Assembly: GCA_034509495.1 (NCBI GenBank)
Contig: CM067521.1
Span: 20,413,984 to 20,477,983, forward strand
DNA length: 64,000 nt
DNA from: Acestrorhynchus altus
Taxonomy: Eukaryota; Chordata; Actinopteri; Characiformes; Acestrorhynchidae
Reading direction: 5' to 3'
Both the position numbers and the translations under genes were made by a program. Shown one piece after another: positions 44,107 to 56,295 of the stretch (position 1 is the first letter of the stretch; each line of letters begins with the position of its first letter). The notes under the pieces are model-generated. The model had not been told where the DNA came from and did not search any database. It was given only the letters and a program-made list of their open reading frames with translations.

Positions 44107-44979
44107 CTCCACAGTGGTTTGGATTGGGTTTATGTGATGGAGAAGACAAGTTACCACAGGCTAATAAAGTGATTATCCCACATAACAGATTGATTAAGGC
44201 AGTGAATTTTTGGGGCATTCAGGTTAGGGTATCAAAAACAGAAGACCATAAGGTCAGTGCAGAGTCATTGCTCAAAAATGCCCTTGGAAACTTTGGGAAA
44301 ACGATGCAGATATAGTTCCTCACATCTTTTCATGCTGTGAGAGTTTACCACAGCCAATCAAATTCTACTGCACTTGATTCAAAAGCCGAGCTGTTTCCAG
44401 ATGTCACTGTGGAAAGTGTGACAGGAATTGAGGCAAATCAAGGGGGGGATTCCCAGTTTTCAGTCTTCCTCTTTATGCTTATGGAAGCAATCCTCAAATT
44501 TTAATGGCCACTTGGATGCTGCCTGAGAACGATTTCAAGAAAATTTAGAATCCAAGCTCTGCCCACACATGCCTTTATTTGTAGCTACTTTTCTGAGGTT
44601 GGAAAAGAGCTTTAGGATGCTGTCAATGCTGGCCCATTCATCTTTTTGCTAAGTTTGAGGGAAGCTCAGGAGTGGTGCAACCATCTAAGCCTATCATCCA
44701 ATTTTTGGGAGATCACAACAGTCCCTGTTGCCATAGCCTTCCATGGTTTCCAGTTCAAGACAGTTGACCTCAGTTTGTATGGATGCATAGGAGTTGATAC
44801 ATCAACATAACATTGCAATTGCATTGAGCTGCTCAATAAAGTTGGAAAATCCTTATCTTGGACAGATATTAGGAGGCTAGTTCTGCCCTGGACCATACCT
44901 CTTAAGCCCATGTCCTCTCCCAAGTTAGTTTCAAGCAGTATCATCTTTGCCACATAAATATTATTAATGTACTATTAGA
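43824..44979. other. Anonymous sequence with (AAAT)n at 44066-44106
   Basis: It holds a ten-unit AAAT microsatellite at 44066-44106. A 95-codon minus-strand frame at 44666-44953 has no domain I recognise. The rest is without identified repeats. Confidence 0.45.
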
Positions 44980-44982
44980 TAA

Positions 44983-45160
44983 AGCAGGGGTATCAACCCT
45001 ACTCCTGGAGAGCTACCTTCCAACAACTTTAAATTCTCTTGATCCAACTAATTACAGCCATCAGAAGGTCATGATTGGCTGAATGGGATGTGTTAGATTT
45101 GGGCTACAGATGAAACCTGCAGGAAGGTAGTTCTCCAGAAGGAGGATTGGTGACCCCTGA
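44983..45160. mobile_element. Palindromic MITE (foldback, about 178 bp)
   Basis: The arms at 44985-45022 ('aggggtatcaaccctactcc', 'tggagagctacctt') and 45124-45159 ('aaggtagttctccaga', 'aggattggtgacccct') are inverted repeats. The centre contains 'gtcatgattggctgaatg'. It is a familiar fish MITE and resembles 2474-2616 in build. Confidence 0.8.
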
Positions 45161-45344
45161 GAGGCTTCTATTCACTGGGAAGCTTCATAAGCATAACTGT
45201 CTATGTAGCCACACGGCTGTAATGAAGAAGCAATGCCAAGCTGAAAACTACTTTAATGTAATTCAATTTGACATGATTATAAAAATAAAAAATGACAAAG
45301 TGTCCAGAAAATCTGGACTGCATGTTTTAATACAACGAACACTC

Positions 45345-45500
45345 AGTCCATTCATTCATCCATTCAACTTATCCACTTCTTCCTGTCATGGTCTCGGTGG
45401 GCCCAGGGCCTGCCTAGAATCACAGGGCATAAGTCCGGAATACACCCCCACCAAACAGGACTGCTGTCCATCACAGGGTAGTATGGAACACTCAAGCACT
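45345..45500 (-). mobile_element. DANA-like SINE tail fragment
   Basis: On the minus strand the order is 'ccctgtgatggacagcag', 'ttccggacttatgcc' and a tail ending in 'gaatgaatg', matching the 3' end of the SINE at 35062 in a diverged form. No head or boxes remain. Confidence 0.6.
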
Positions 45501-46614
45501 ACAAGAACGGAATGATTATTACTCTACAATGCATCCAGAAAAACTGCCAGAATGTATGTATTGATTCTGATTTTAGTATGTTTTCATACTCCGAGCCCAT
45601 AACATACACAACCCTGTGCTGAGAAAGATCTCAAATCTAAAGTGTTCATTTATGCCAGCCTCAGGTCAGAGGCAAATCAGTGGTGGTTAGGTTCTGGCTG
45701 GGATGTGTGAACTGCTGAAAGACATGTTCAGAGAGTATTGTCAGTAGAAGCAGAAGCATTTTAGGCAAGCATGGTACCAAATCTGTCGATATTTCTCATA
45801 CAGCCAAGCTCAGCTTCATAGCCAACCTTCTGCAAAGCTTCTCCAACCTTGCTAAGTTGCCACGAGAGAATACATTTGTAGGTGGAGCAGCAGCCAAGTC
45901 AGTTTCAATCATACCAATGTGATTATTTACCCTTTTATATAAAATCGAACGATAGATTTGTTTATTAAAACCTTTGTCAACTTAAATTTGAAAGATCCAG
46001 AAACACACAAGTGGCAGAACGACACATTATGAAGCCCTTAAGTCTCTGGCCTCTCAGCAAGGCGGGATTGTTGTGCTGTGGTTGACGAATAATTCCCAAT
46101 TTGAGCCTGAGAATAACAAAATGACAGGGTGTGTAATTTTGGGGCAGAAACCAGATCACAGCACTTTAGTAGAGTGAGTTTTAAGGGCATAAAGTGCCTC
46201 AGGCTTAGAAGGACATCTGACTTCTTTGGCTTTCAGCATGAAACATAAAGGAGGGTGACAGTTAAACTCGCTGACTGAATTGAATTTGAAAGAACTTAAC
46301 CAAGAACCTAAACAGTGCTGTGTGGTTCAAAATCATCCTTTCAGGAATATGGTATATGAAGGAGCCAACCACATCTGCTCCTGGAACTTTCTAGGAATTC
46401 TAGTAAGCAAGAAGGGTATGCTTGGCCTAAAGGTTGTGGACACTGTGTATAAACTAGATGTTGCCCATGGGAATTATCGGGCACAAGGCAGAAATTCCCC
46501 CTGAGACACCTCAGCAACCACCTGAATTACACCAGCAGCTGCTATAGCACCAACCAAGTATTGCAATCACAACACCATTGCATTGCATTAGCAATCATTT
46601 GTGTATTTTGTCTA
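45501..46614. other. Anonymous sequence, possible LINE scrap at 46300-46420
   Basis: The frame at 46280-46504 includes SWNFLGILVSKK, which recalls the FLG block of LINE reverse transcriptases, but the flanking residues do not follow. I leave it unassigned. No other feature. Confidence 0.3.
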
Positions 46615-46715
46615 AAATACAGGTTTTCCCTGCTTTTGTTGGAACAACTGGCTCTACCGTCTTTGATCTCGATTTCAGAGCATTGCTGTGAGGATTCGAT
46701 TGCATTAACTCTTAG
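46615..46715 (-). mobile_element. FM element fragment (copy 12)
   Basis: It carries 'ccctgcttttgttggaacaa' and 'cagagcattgctgtgaggat' and 'tcgattgcatt', an inner part of FM only. Confidence 0.7.
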
Positions 46716-47029
46716 AACCAGAGATCTGCAGTTTGCAGGCAGTTGCATACTGTTTTGTGGGCTTCATAATCAGGGTGACCTATAGACATGATACTGAATG
46801 CTGAATGATGAATTGGGTAATCCAGCTCAAATTCACTCATTTCCAACCAAATTAAATCCCAGTTCAAATGCCAAAGGACCTTCCAGTGCATGTTTACTGT
46901 CCACTTGTACATGCTCAACCTGCATACAGAGTCTGACTGATCAGCAGGAGGGGCGGGGCTAATGATATCACTGACATCATCAGAAAAAAATAAGAAGGTT
47001 AACATAGGAGGTTCTAAAGTTTAAGCAAC

Positions 47030-47298
47030 ATTATTGAGTTTAGGATGTTGGATGATCACCTCCCAGTTCAATGCTGGGGAGCTTAATATCCATCTATCTC
47101 ACACCTGGAATTTGGGCATTTAGGTGCCAAAAGATTCTCTGCTTCAGTCCTATTCTGTTGACAGTACTTTTCTACAGGGACTGGACAGGCTGTGTGTGTG
47201 CATTTGCGCGTCTGTGTCAGCAAATAGGCACATCTTAAAATATCTGAATGCATTTATTAGAAGGGGTGTCCACAAACATTTGGACATATAGTGTATCA
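47030..47298 (-). mobile_element. FM element copy 13, 'tgtccaaa' half
   Basis: From 'aggatgttggatgatcacc' through 'tttctacagggactggac', 'tgtgcatttgcgcgtctg' and 'cattagaaggggtgtcc' to the terminus 'caaacatttggacatatag' 'tgta'. The terminus is well kept. Confidence 0.88.
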
Positions 47299-48835
47299 CT
47301 TTAAGACTTTATTGTATCTTTCTCTCTGTGGTTGGTATCAGAGGGTGGGGAGGGGGATGAGGAACACCCTCGTTGTCCATTGTCCTCTGCCATGCTGTCC
47401 CAGGAGTTCCGCTCGGCTCCTTTGATAGCCGAGCGTAATAAGACAGAACATTTCCTCTTCTGCTGACTTTTATCAGCTCCTGGAGCTTCCGTTGAGGTCA
47501 CTGCTCCCTCCTTCTCACAGAGATAATTAGGTCATTAGAGGGGTCGAGGCAAAGCTGAGGTCTCTGCAGGCTCTTAAGCAACACTTGTGGAAGCCTTTGC
47601 AACATGTCCAGCAAGAATTCCCTGTGTTAGCAGGATTTACATGACAGGCCTGCAACATTTATTTGTTATTTATTTGTTACTTATTCAGCAGTTAAACTGC
47701 CTCCAACTGTATTGATGTCTTAAATGGACATGCATATGTGGTATCTGACCACATTCTGGCCCTTCTTGGATCACCGTCATAAGTCTAAAACGGATAAAGC
47801 TAAAAACATTAGCATGAGTCTGAATTTTACTTGTTAGTTGCATTAGCAGGTTCAAATCAAACGACGCAGTATGACCATACATCCATATTTTCCTATATGT
47901 CCTCTGTTTGAAATCTGAAAACTGAATCCAGACGGGATGTATGCATTTCGGGATGTATTTTTAACTCTTACAACCTGAGAGCTGCACTTCCATGCCGCTT
48001 TCTAGTCTTCACATCACAGGATCAGGGTAACCCACAGACATATGACCACATTTGGACCACTCTTGGTTCTCTAATATAAATATAAAATGGATAGAAATAT
48101 GCTGTAAAGCTAAAAACAGAAGTATGAGCCTGAATTTTACTTGCTAGCTACATTAGTAGGTTTGAATTCGAAAGACTCAGCCTGACCATACGTCCTCTTT
48201 TTCCTGGATATGTCCTCTGGGATCTGAAAACCCTACAACCCTTCTCGGCACCTCACCTGAGCTACATTCAACCCTGACCAAATGTACAATATATCGTATG
48301 TTTAAATAGAACCGGTGGTTCTTTGAATGCTTGTGTGCATCGAGCTGCAAACTGTAATGACTGGTGAAGAAATCAGACAGAGCAACTTCATTTATTAACA
48401 GGATTAACCGGATCGATGGGGAATCGTCAAGACCAAAAAGACTGTCCGAGCTAGAAACCTTAGACACGGTCACCCAGAAAACATACTGCCGGACAGAGAG
48501 GAAGAGTGTAGTTTCAGACTTGTGGATGGTGAGGAATCATTTGTTCCGTCATGACTAATTGTAAGCTCTGAAGTTTATTGCTGAAATATACGTTTATATC
48601 CTCCACTGGCCCATGTTTTCCTTTGAGAGGCTGTTGAAAATCTCGTGCAGATGGATGGGTGCAGGAAACCGCAGACGCAGGAGGGATTCGGGCCAGCGTT
48701 TGGTACACAAAACTACAAAGGGAGTGTGTGGCCAGCGGGACCTCGTGAAATAGACTAAAATAAAGCTTGAGCTGTACAGGATGTCTTATAGACTGACATA
48801 GCGTACAGAAAGCTGTCTGCTGAAAATGTGCTGAG
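47299..48835. other. Anonymous sequence, no gene seen
   Basis: Two related passages, 47745-47885 and 48040-48195, share 'gcctgaattttacttg' and 'aaagctaaaaac'-type words in order and may be a local duplication. No gene or known transposon recognised. Confidence 0.4.
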
Positions 48836-48836
48836 C

Positions 48837-48872
<36 letters not shown>

Positions 48873-48890
48873 CACTCTCTGAGCAGAGAT

Positions 48891-48924
<34 letters not shown>

Positions 48925-48940
48925 GAAGGCCTCTCTGAGC

Positions 48941-49022
<82 letters not shown>
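48836..49022. repeat. Complex (GA)n tract with repeated 'ctgagcagaga' units
   Basis: Almost 190 bp of GA repeats, broken at about 50-bp intervals by 'cactctctgagcagaga' or 'cctctctgagcagag' blocks (48831, 48879, 48935). The mix suggests amplification of a short unit along with the dinucleotide. Confidence 0.93.
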
Positions 49023-49023
<1 letters not shown>

Positions 49024-49314
49024 CACTCTCCACTTTTGAATGTCATGACAGTCATATTAAGGTTTAATGAACTGATGAATAGAGTTGTTTTTTATATATA
49101 TTTCTATATTTTTTGATATATTTTAAATATTATATTCTTACAGTATTTTTGGAAGTAGATGTTTATCAAATAAATAGAAATCTTTTCAGAAATTCCTGAG
49201 AGTAGCCTAAAGCTCTTTTCTAGAGAAATTCCGAGGTATTTACAGTGGTGGTAAATGGAGCAAGAACATTTGAAGAGATCAGTTTCTACAGAAAATGGTT
49301 ATTAATACATTGTC

Positions 49315-49359
49315 TGATAGTCACATTGTGGATAGCGCTGTTGCCTCGCAGCAAAAAGG

Positions 49360-49404
<45 letters not shown>

Positions 49405-49543
49405 TGTGTGTGTGTGTGTGTGTGAGCCCTGCGATGGAGTAGTGCCCTGTCTAGGGTTGTTTCCTGCCCTTGCGCTCAGTTGCTGGCTGGGCACCGGCTC
49501 CCCCGTGACCCTATTCAGGAATAAGCGGTACAGAATATATGTA

Positions 49544-49545
<2 letters not shown>
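49315..49545 (+). mobile_element. DANA-like SINE with (TG)n replacing its middle
   Basis: The head is reduced to 'gtggatagcgctgttgcctc' and 'gcaaaaaggacc'. It then passes directly into (TG)n (49363-49423), followed by the tail 'gcgatggagtagtgccct', 'ccccgtgaccctattcagga' and 'ataagcgg'. The B box and the region after it are missing relative to 35062. Confidence 0.85.

Positions 49546-49548
<3 letters not shown>

Positions 49549-49601
<53 letters not shown>
49549..49601. repeat. (TG)n microsatellite
   Basis: About 26 units directly after the 'tatgtatg' end of the SINE. Confidence 0.96.
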
Positions 49602-49605
<4 letters not shown>

Positions 49606-50229
49606 TCATTCCATATGAAGCTCAGATGACTTGTGCAGCTTCACTAGTAAGTTAAGAAAATAAATGAGCTTTATGTGTCATGGGTGAACCCTGATTACTA
49701 TTTACTCCATTATAGTAAAATGTGAGTTGATAAGTTCCTCTATGATGTTCCACTTCAGACCAAACTTACAGTAGATAACACTGGTATTGGTAGCCCAATT
49801 GGGAAACCATGGATGCACACCAGGATCCCTGATGGGACCAGGAGGGGTTAAACACGGGGCCCCATCTGGGTTGTGCACTGCTCATGGGGCCTACAGAGGA
49901 CACGTGTGAGAATTTAAATGCTGTGTAAGAAATCCCAACTGGAGTTCGGTTGCAACACTTGCATAATCGCATAGAGCCATGCCTACCTGGAACCCTTGTC
50001 TACCTCACCATCCAGCTCCCACAAGCATGTTCACTAGGAACACCTCACCCTGAATTACTTTGTTTGCATTTCAGTAGAAATGGAAAGATTTGCTGGAAAT
50101 TCTCCTTTAAGACCAGATAATAAAGGTAAGCAGTTTGTTTAGAAAGCCAATATCTTATTAATGAATCTTTATCCAGTTGACACATCATTTTTGCAAAAAC
50201 AATCACCTGATTAATTGGGACTACATTTG
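49602..50229. other. Anonymous sequence, no gene seen
   Basis: No repeat family or gene recognised. Confidence 0.4.
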
Positions 50230-50480
50230 CATGCAAAGGGTCTTCAAGGGTTTGTCAATAAAGAGCATTGGTACTATTCAGAACCATGACCTCAGAGACC
50301 TGTGCATTGTGAAAGGTGAATGATGAAGATGAAGAACCTTCCAGGAACCTTCTGGAGAAAGGGTTCTATAGGGCAACAGAAATGGTTCTTATATTATTAC
50401 ACCTTTATTTTCTGTAACTTAACCCTTTTGGGTGCCCTGCAGAGCCACTTTTTCAGAGTTTCTATAGAACCCTCAACCTG
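50230..50480. mobile_element. 'agaacc/ggttct' MITE
   Basis: It contains 'gaagaaccttccaggaacc', 'agaaagggttctatagggc' and 'gaaatggttcttatatt'. The outer limits are unclear. Confidence 0.5.
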
Positions 50481-52165
50481 TGGGCTAGGCACCACCAGTG
50501 GCCCATGAAGCACTGCTACTGGTCACAGGCCCATCTTTCTAATACAGATCTTATAGAAACTTAACTGTAAATTTTTTGAAAGAGTGTCATTTTTTTGGAG
50601 AAAAATCCTGAAAATCATCATTTTCTTCCTAACGTCTTCCCTTAAAAAAGTCAGACTGTTTTAGCAGCCCTATTAACAGAAGATGATTACTAGTCAGGTG
50701 CAGTGCCTATAAAACCCTAACCACTGCTCCTAATGGTAGGCCTTGTGTATTATAGTCAAGGCAGCTGTGCTTGGTTTGATACGCTGCCAGGTTTGCCGTC
50801 ATTAGAGGCACCATTGCACTTGATTGTGGAATTTGCTCTTGCCTCTCTGATAATTACACTTTAAATTCTTTCCAGAGAAGAGTTATGCTTTGGGCTTTCT
50901 AATGATTCTCACGATTACATACATGAAGTCACCTCTGGCCTTGGTTTACACTGACACTTCAGATCTGTTTTTATTCTATTAATGTGGTTTTTAGAGAAAT
51001 GTATAGCAATAGACTATACTTAGGTAAAGTGGCTAAATATGTTTTAAATATGTTATAAATATGTTATATTAATATTTATAATATGTTATAAATATCAAAG
51101 AAGAACAGGCAATGTCATTGATGTGAAGCACCACAATTGGCTATGGGCATCATCCATCCCTGCCATGACGCGCTGGTACAGGCCGTGTCCAGCATCACTT
51201 TTTTAGGCACCAGGAGCCTTTTACTTGTTTTATTCAAAAGTTCCAAACACCTTTTCATGATATTGCAATATTCCTAATAATTTATCATGTTGAAAACACT
51301 GGGGTCTGCACTGGTTTGGTAAGGCAAACTGGAACAACTATGGAAGCCAGTTACTTTCTAATTAGCCGTGACAGAGTGGTGGATGAGAAGTTAGCAGTGG
51401 GTGAGGATGGAGGCGGAGAAGCCACTAAATCCTGAAAGCATCTCCCTATGGATGTTACTAGTGACCACAGCTTGTTTTATTTTCCCGACTGGGAAGACTC
51501 ATGCAGTGGACTTTGCTGGAACCCTTCAAGGCCATTTTGCACTTTCATTGACCTCTCCTCAAACATCTGACCATAATTACTTGCTCAGTTTGACCTTTCA
51601 CCTTGAGCTGCACTGACCTACTGTTTCTGTGATCAGTGTTCCACAGGCATCCTCTAATGCTCTTAGACACTGGACAGGCAGCCACAACTGATGAAATACT
51701 TATATCCTGATGCTACCTTAGTCATTATGAGTGATTTAAATGTGATTTTTGTTTCTTATCGGTAATCACATATCTCTTATTCACTCTCTCGTTACCTTTT
51801 AATACACTATATATCTTTCTTTCACTGATCTTCCCTCCCTCATCGGTACTGTAGTCAGTGGAGAAATTCTAAGCTCTGCTAGTTTTATTCTGGGTCATTA
51901 TAGTGGTTTAATGGTGATTTTTATAAAGCAGTTTTATGCATTTATGGAAAAAGCAGAATTAGAAAAAAATTAATGATAAGACAGAAAAGACAAGGCATTT
52001 AAACCAGTCAGTTTTTTGAGTAAACAATGATATATCAAGCTATAAGTCACATGACGCTTTCATCAGTTGCTACAGGTGGTCGTGGCTTCACCCGGCCAGC
52101 CTGCGGTGGTCGATCATGACAAACAGCCTTTTCAAAGGTTGCTTTACGACATTTGAAATCAAAAG
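50481..52165. other. Anonymous sequence, no gene seen
   Basis: AT-rich around 51040-51095. A 71-codon frame at 51401-51616 shows no known domain. No repeats recognised. Confidence 0.4.
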
Positions 52166-52169
52166 CTGG

Positions 52170-52805
52170 TATGAAAAATGGCTCTGCACTATGCTCTCTC
52201 AGAACTGTCTGGTGTGTTGCACTCCCAGATGTATGGTGGATGTCGTTGGGTGGCACAGACATTTCAGCCCTCATTAGGTGGGCCCGGCTCATCTGGCCAG
52301 TGTCCACTGAACTGTAAATATCACAGCCATAAAACAAATGATTAATTTCCACCGGTAGCCTACATTATCTACAGTTTATTCACAAACTGCAGTGAATGGA
52401 TACATGAGTTGCTAAACTTTTCTCTCTCTCTTTCTCCCCTTTCTCTCCCCCTCCACTGTAAATATAATGAATTTCATTATCATTTCATTAATCATGATAG
52501 CTAAATTGTGATGTCTCTCTCGTTTATAGTAGTTTATTTGTGATAATTCTCCTCATTTGGGCCACGTAATTAGGAGCAGAGTTTATGGAGAGATGTAACT
52601 CAGCCTTTATGTTTACAGAATCATCTTTACAGCCATTTGCGGCCTTTTGTGCAGGCCTTGTTTGCAGTTCTGAGATGAGAAGGATGAGCTCTGGCCCACT
52701 TCATGAGGGCTGAAATCTCTGTGCCACCGTGGTGACACCCACCAAACATCTGGGAGTGCAAATGCACCCCGACAGTTCTGGGAGAACAGAGTCGGGCCCT
52801 TTTTT
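52170..52805. mobile_element. Large inverted repeat, about 130-bp arms
   Basis: The left arm at about 52174-52305 and the right arm at about 52670-52803 are reverse complements with moderate divergence. Matching words include 'catctgggagtgcaa', 'gagggctgaaat', 'tctgtgccacc' and 'gacagttct'. The 360-bp spacer is AT-rich with several 'attaat'-type words and ends near a T10-12 run at 52801. It looks like a foldback DNA element. I do not recognise the family. Confidence 0.78.
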
Positions 52806-53450
52806 TTTTTAAACTGTCTTTGGAATCTGCATTTCAGAATGTTGACAGCAACCTTTATGAGCTACATCTCCCTTAAATCTGACCATCCAAATCTCCAGCC
52901 ACCTGACCAACTATTCTGAGGATCATATACTTTATCAAGCTGGCAGTTTGTGTGGAATATAAAATAGTATAGGAACTATGCAGGTAGACTTCTAATTCAT
53001 TTTTTAATCATCTTAACTTTAATTTAATTAACTTTTGTTATTTGTGCAATTTTTAGGTATAGAAATGTGCATTAAACTTTTTATCTTTATTGGGTTTTTA
53101 AGGGTGTTTAATGGTGAATGGTGTCATTGTTGCTTTCTCCTTTCATTCCCTGTCCTCCCAGTCCAGTTTCACGTATTGATAGAGACTCCTGACATTCCAA
53201 AAATGATATTCAGTGTCTCTAGGAAATGAAACAGAACTGCAGAATAACTGGATAATAACAGAAGAACAATTGGACCTTCAGTGCGGTGCACCCCTCCACC
53301 CCCCTCCATCCCAGTCGCATGCATAGATCACCTTCCATTCATTAATAACCCTCCAATTTGGACATACAGGTTGCTGCATGTATAGGGTGGGATAGTTCTG
53401 GAGATAGTTGAGACATATTTAACTTTATAAGTCATTATAGTTTGTTGTGT
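52806..53450. other. Anonymous sequence, no gene seen
   Basis: No feature recognised beyond the T run at its left edge. Confidence 0.4.
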
Positions 53451-53452
53451 AT

Positions 53453-53493
<41 letters not shown>
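53451..53493. repeat. (TC)n microsatellite
   Basis: About 20 units with one 'cct' interruption. Confidence 0.95.
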
Positions 53494-53766
53494 GATGGAT
53501 TACTCAGTACCCCGTAACCCTAGTCTGTGCTGCAGACATGTGCATGTACAACATATTTTCTGACTTGTGTCCACAGAACAAAAAGTAAGTTTAATGAGCA
53601 CTTTGCACAATCCCATGCTGACTGAGAATGAGGTTTTGTGGGTACACGGCTGCAATTTCAACCGGCTGACCTGTAGTATTTCCTGTACCTCTCCAGTCTT
53701 CCATTCCACAGCAGAAATGTACACAGCCAGACAATCTCTGTGGTCAGAATGTCAATGCCTCTGGGG

Positions 53767-53767
<1 letters not shown>

Positions 53768-53842
<75 letters not shown>
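53768..53842. repeat. (GA)n microsatellite
   Basis: About 37 uninterrupted units. The open frames on either side of it owe their length to the repeat. Confidence 0.97.
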
Positions 53843-53845
<3 letters not shown>

Positions 53846-54352
53846 AACCAAAATTTCTTTTCCTCACAGCTGTATTTGCAGCATAAATCCTCTGCAATCG
53901 TCCCCACTGCAACATCAGTCCCTGGCGCTTACTCCATCAATGTGAAAACATTCAGTCGAAGAAATTAGAGGTGTTTATTGAGCTTGCATTACGCCAGACA
54001 ATCACAGAGTGCTTAAAAATAGGTCTGAAATGAGAAACACGAGAAACACAAGCTCATTATTTACATACACAACTTCTGCAGCCTCTCATTGACTGCACCA
54101 CATCTGTTATTACAGCCTGCAATTGCTGTAATACAGATGGATGGACGGACGGATGGATTGTGCTTCACTGCTTCACTCCAAAAAACGTTAATGTCCAATA
54201 TCTGCTCACAACAACATTGCCTAAAACCACTAAGCAGCAATGGATCAATTTTTTAAAACCATGTTATAATTAAGCCCCATCCATTAGCTAGAACCCTTCC
54301 TCAACAGGCCTGGAGGAGAACACTTACTAGTTTTGTTTCTAACAGATAGGGA

Positions 54353-55010
54353 AAGTGGACAGTGTGTAAAAGAGAGAATTGAACTTCTGTGCTGTGAACA
54401 GTGGACAACTGAAACAATGTCCCGTGGACAGTGTGTAGGGTGAACATTTACAGTGATGTTTTGCATGAAGTGCATAGAGCAGACTGATATCCTGTAGACA
54501 AATCATACAGTAGACAACTGAATCAGTGTCCTGTGGACAGAGCATACAGAGGACAATTGAACGTCCCGTGGAGAAAGCAAATAGTGGACAAATAAATTGG
54601 TGTCCTGTGGACTGTGTTTAGGGAGAACAGCTAAATTTATGTTTTGTGTGAAGTAGATAGATTGGACAGTTGTGTTCTGTGGACGCAGCACAGTGGACAA
54701 TTGAAGTGATGTCCGGAGGACAGGATATAGACTGGTCAGTTACACTGATATACCGTAGACTATGTTTGGTGTGCAGTGCATAGAGCGGACAGTTTAAACT
54801 GATATGCTGTGGACACAGCACACAGTGGACAATTGAATTAATGTCCTGTGGACAGGGGGTAGGCTGGACAGTTAAAGTGTTGTACTATGGGCAGAGCAAA
54901 GCAGTGCACAATTGAATCAATGTCTTGTAGAACTACATTGGACAGTTTGAAATAGTGTATCCACTGGACAGTTATATCGATGTCCTGTGGACAGTAGGAC
55001 TGTTGTGCTC
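54353..55010. repeat. Degenerate minisatellite, period about 36 bp
   Basis: The block 'tgtcctgtggacag' recurs with variation at about 54419, 54529, 54563, 54602, 54672, 54710, 54753, 54808, 54842, 54884, 54921 and 54979. It alternates with 'gtggacaattgaa'. Most spacings are 34-42 bp or twice that. Units are well diverged, so the array is old. Short minus-strand frames here are by-products. Confidence 0.85.
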
Positions 55011-56054
55011 GGTCAGTGCCTGCACCTTCACTGTAAATTGTGCTGCCTTTTTTTGGCCTCTGTTCCTGTTTTGTTTTGGGTTTTTTTCGCACTGCTGTGC
55101 TCCCTCCCATCCATCCATGGGGCCAAAGTCACGGCCGGCCCCCGGCGCACACCAGGCTCCAGCCAGCAGGACTCTGGCCAGTCCATTCAGCCTCTGCTGA
55201 CAGTTACAGAATGGGCTTTCTGACCCAGAACACTAAACTAGATGTATTATGACAAAAGGGGTGGTGCTTCAGCATCTGGAGCAGAAGGAAAACGAGTCCC
55301 CCCCCCCCCCCCCACCCATATACGATGTGAAAAACACTAATCCACCACCCACCACCTCCATTTATCGCTGCTCACCAGCCAGGGGGTTGCATTTGGGGAG
55401 TGAATTCATTTACATCAAGCTCACCGGAAAGGTTGTGCATCTCAGGATATGACTGCAGCATCTGTGAGGTTGTAAAAAAGCTTCCTGCTGACTCCTTTGA
55501 CTGCTAATAATAACAGATGGATTAGTGTGTGGGGAACAGAAGGAACCGAATAAAGCATCTCCCACCGATGTGGTGATATTTCAAAGGGAACGCTGTGTAT
55601 ACCCGGATAATAATGAATACAAATTGTGGTACAAAGTCTAATAACTCATCCATTAACATAGGTGCTGTTAGGAGGCTTGTAGAGCTGGAGTTCCTGGAAG
55701 TGGGGGTGCTGTTAATCAGCACATTCCCCTTAACTCATATCTACCATACTGTCAGGGAACCCATCGGAACGTGTCCTGGTCCCCTTTAGCTCATTAAAAT
55801 CTGCCTCCAGAGTAGTAAATGAGCTGTTTGTCCATGTTGGTCAGTAAAATGGACCAACATGTGGCAGTAAAATGGATCAGCATGGAACTTTCTGTGATGC
55901 TGTGTTTTCTATCACTGTATAAAGGAAGTGCTGTGCTGCCCTTGTTGTTGGTTGTACTTTTAGCACTGTAAAATACAGGTGGTAAAATGAGTGTACAGAA
56001 GTTTTACTTACAACTTTGTGCTTCTTCAACTTCAAAATGTCAAACCTCTTCCTC
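55011..56054. other. Anonymous sequence with poly-C run
   Basis: A run of 15-16 C bases lies at 55298-55313. The short proline-rich frame across it is not a gene. A GC-rich patch 'cacggccggcccccggcgc' sits at 55131-55149. Nothing else recognised. Confidence 0.45.
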
Positions 56055-56211
56055 GGGACGGTGGTTTGTGACTGGAAGGTTGCTGGTTTGATTCCCTGAA
56101 CAGGCAGGACATGACTGAAGTGCCCTTGCCCCCCCAGGCATCTAACTCCCCACCTGCTCCCTGGGTGCTGTGGATAGGGCAGCCCACCACATGTGTACTC
56201 AATGCCCCCTA

Positions 56212-56218
<7 letters not shown>
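56055..56218 (+). mobile_element. tRNA-derived SINE, second family
   Basis: After 'gtgactggaaggttgctgg' and the B-box-like 'gtttgattccctgaac', it continues 'caggacatgactgaagtgcc', 'ctgtggatagggcagccc' and 'caatgccccctagtgtat'. The tail runs into (GT)n. Confidence 0.85.

Positions 56219-56294
<76 letters not shown>
56219..56294. repeat. (GT)n microsatellite joining SINE and FM
   Basis: About 38 units. The left flank is the SINE tail and the right flank is the middle of FM ('gcaaatgcacaaactgc'). Confidence 0.97.

Positions 56295-56295
<1 letters not shown>

Noticed and set aside
44666..44953. 95-codon minus-strand frame
   Set aside because: No recognisable motif and no sign of splice sites or promoter.
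46280..46504. LINE reverse transcriptase scrap (FLGILVSKK)
   Set aside because: A single short motif without the flanking blocks; listed only as a possibility inside an anonymous stretch.
48514..49026. 170-codon Leu/Ser-rich frame and its shifted relatives
   Set aside because: Most of it is the translation of a (GA)n tract.
52440..52660. Conserved noncoding enhancer in the inverted-repeat spacer
   Set aside because: TAAT-type words are expected in AT-rich DNA, and conservation cannot be judged from one sequence.
54353..55010. CRISPR array
   Set aside because: No identical repeats and no distinct spacers; it is a degenerate minisatellite.
55298..55313. Poly-C run as a functional element
   Set aside because: A single homopolymer is more likely slippage or a sequencing problem.
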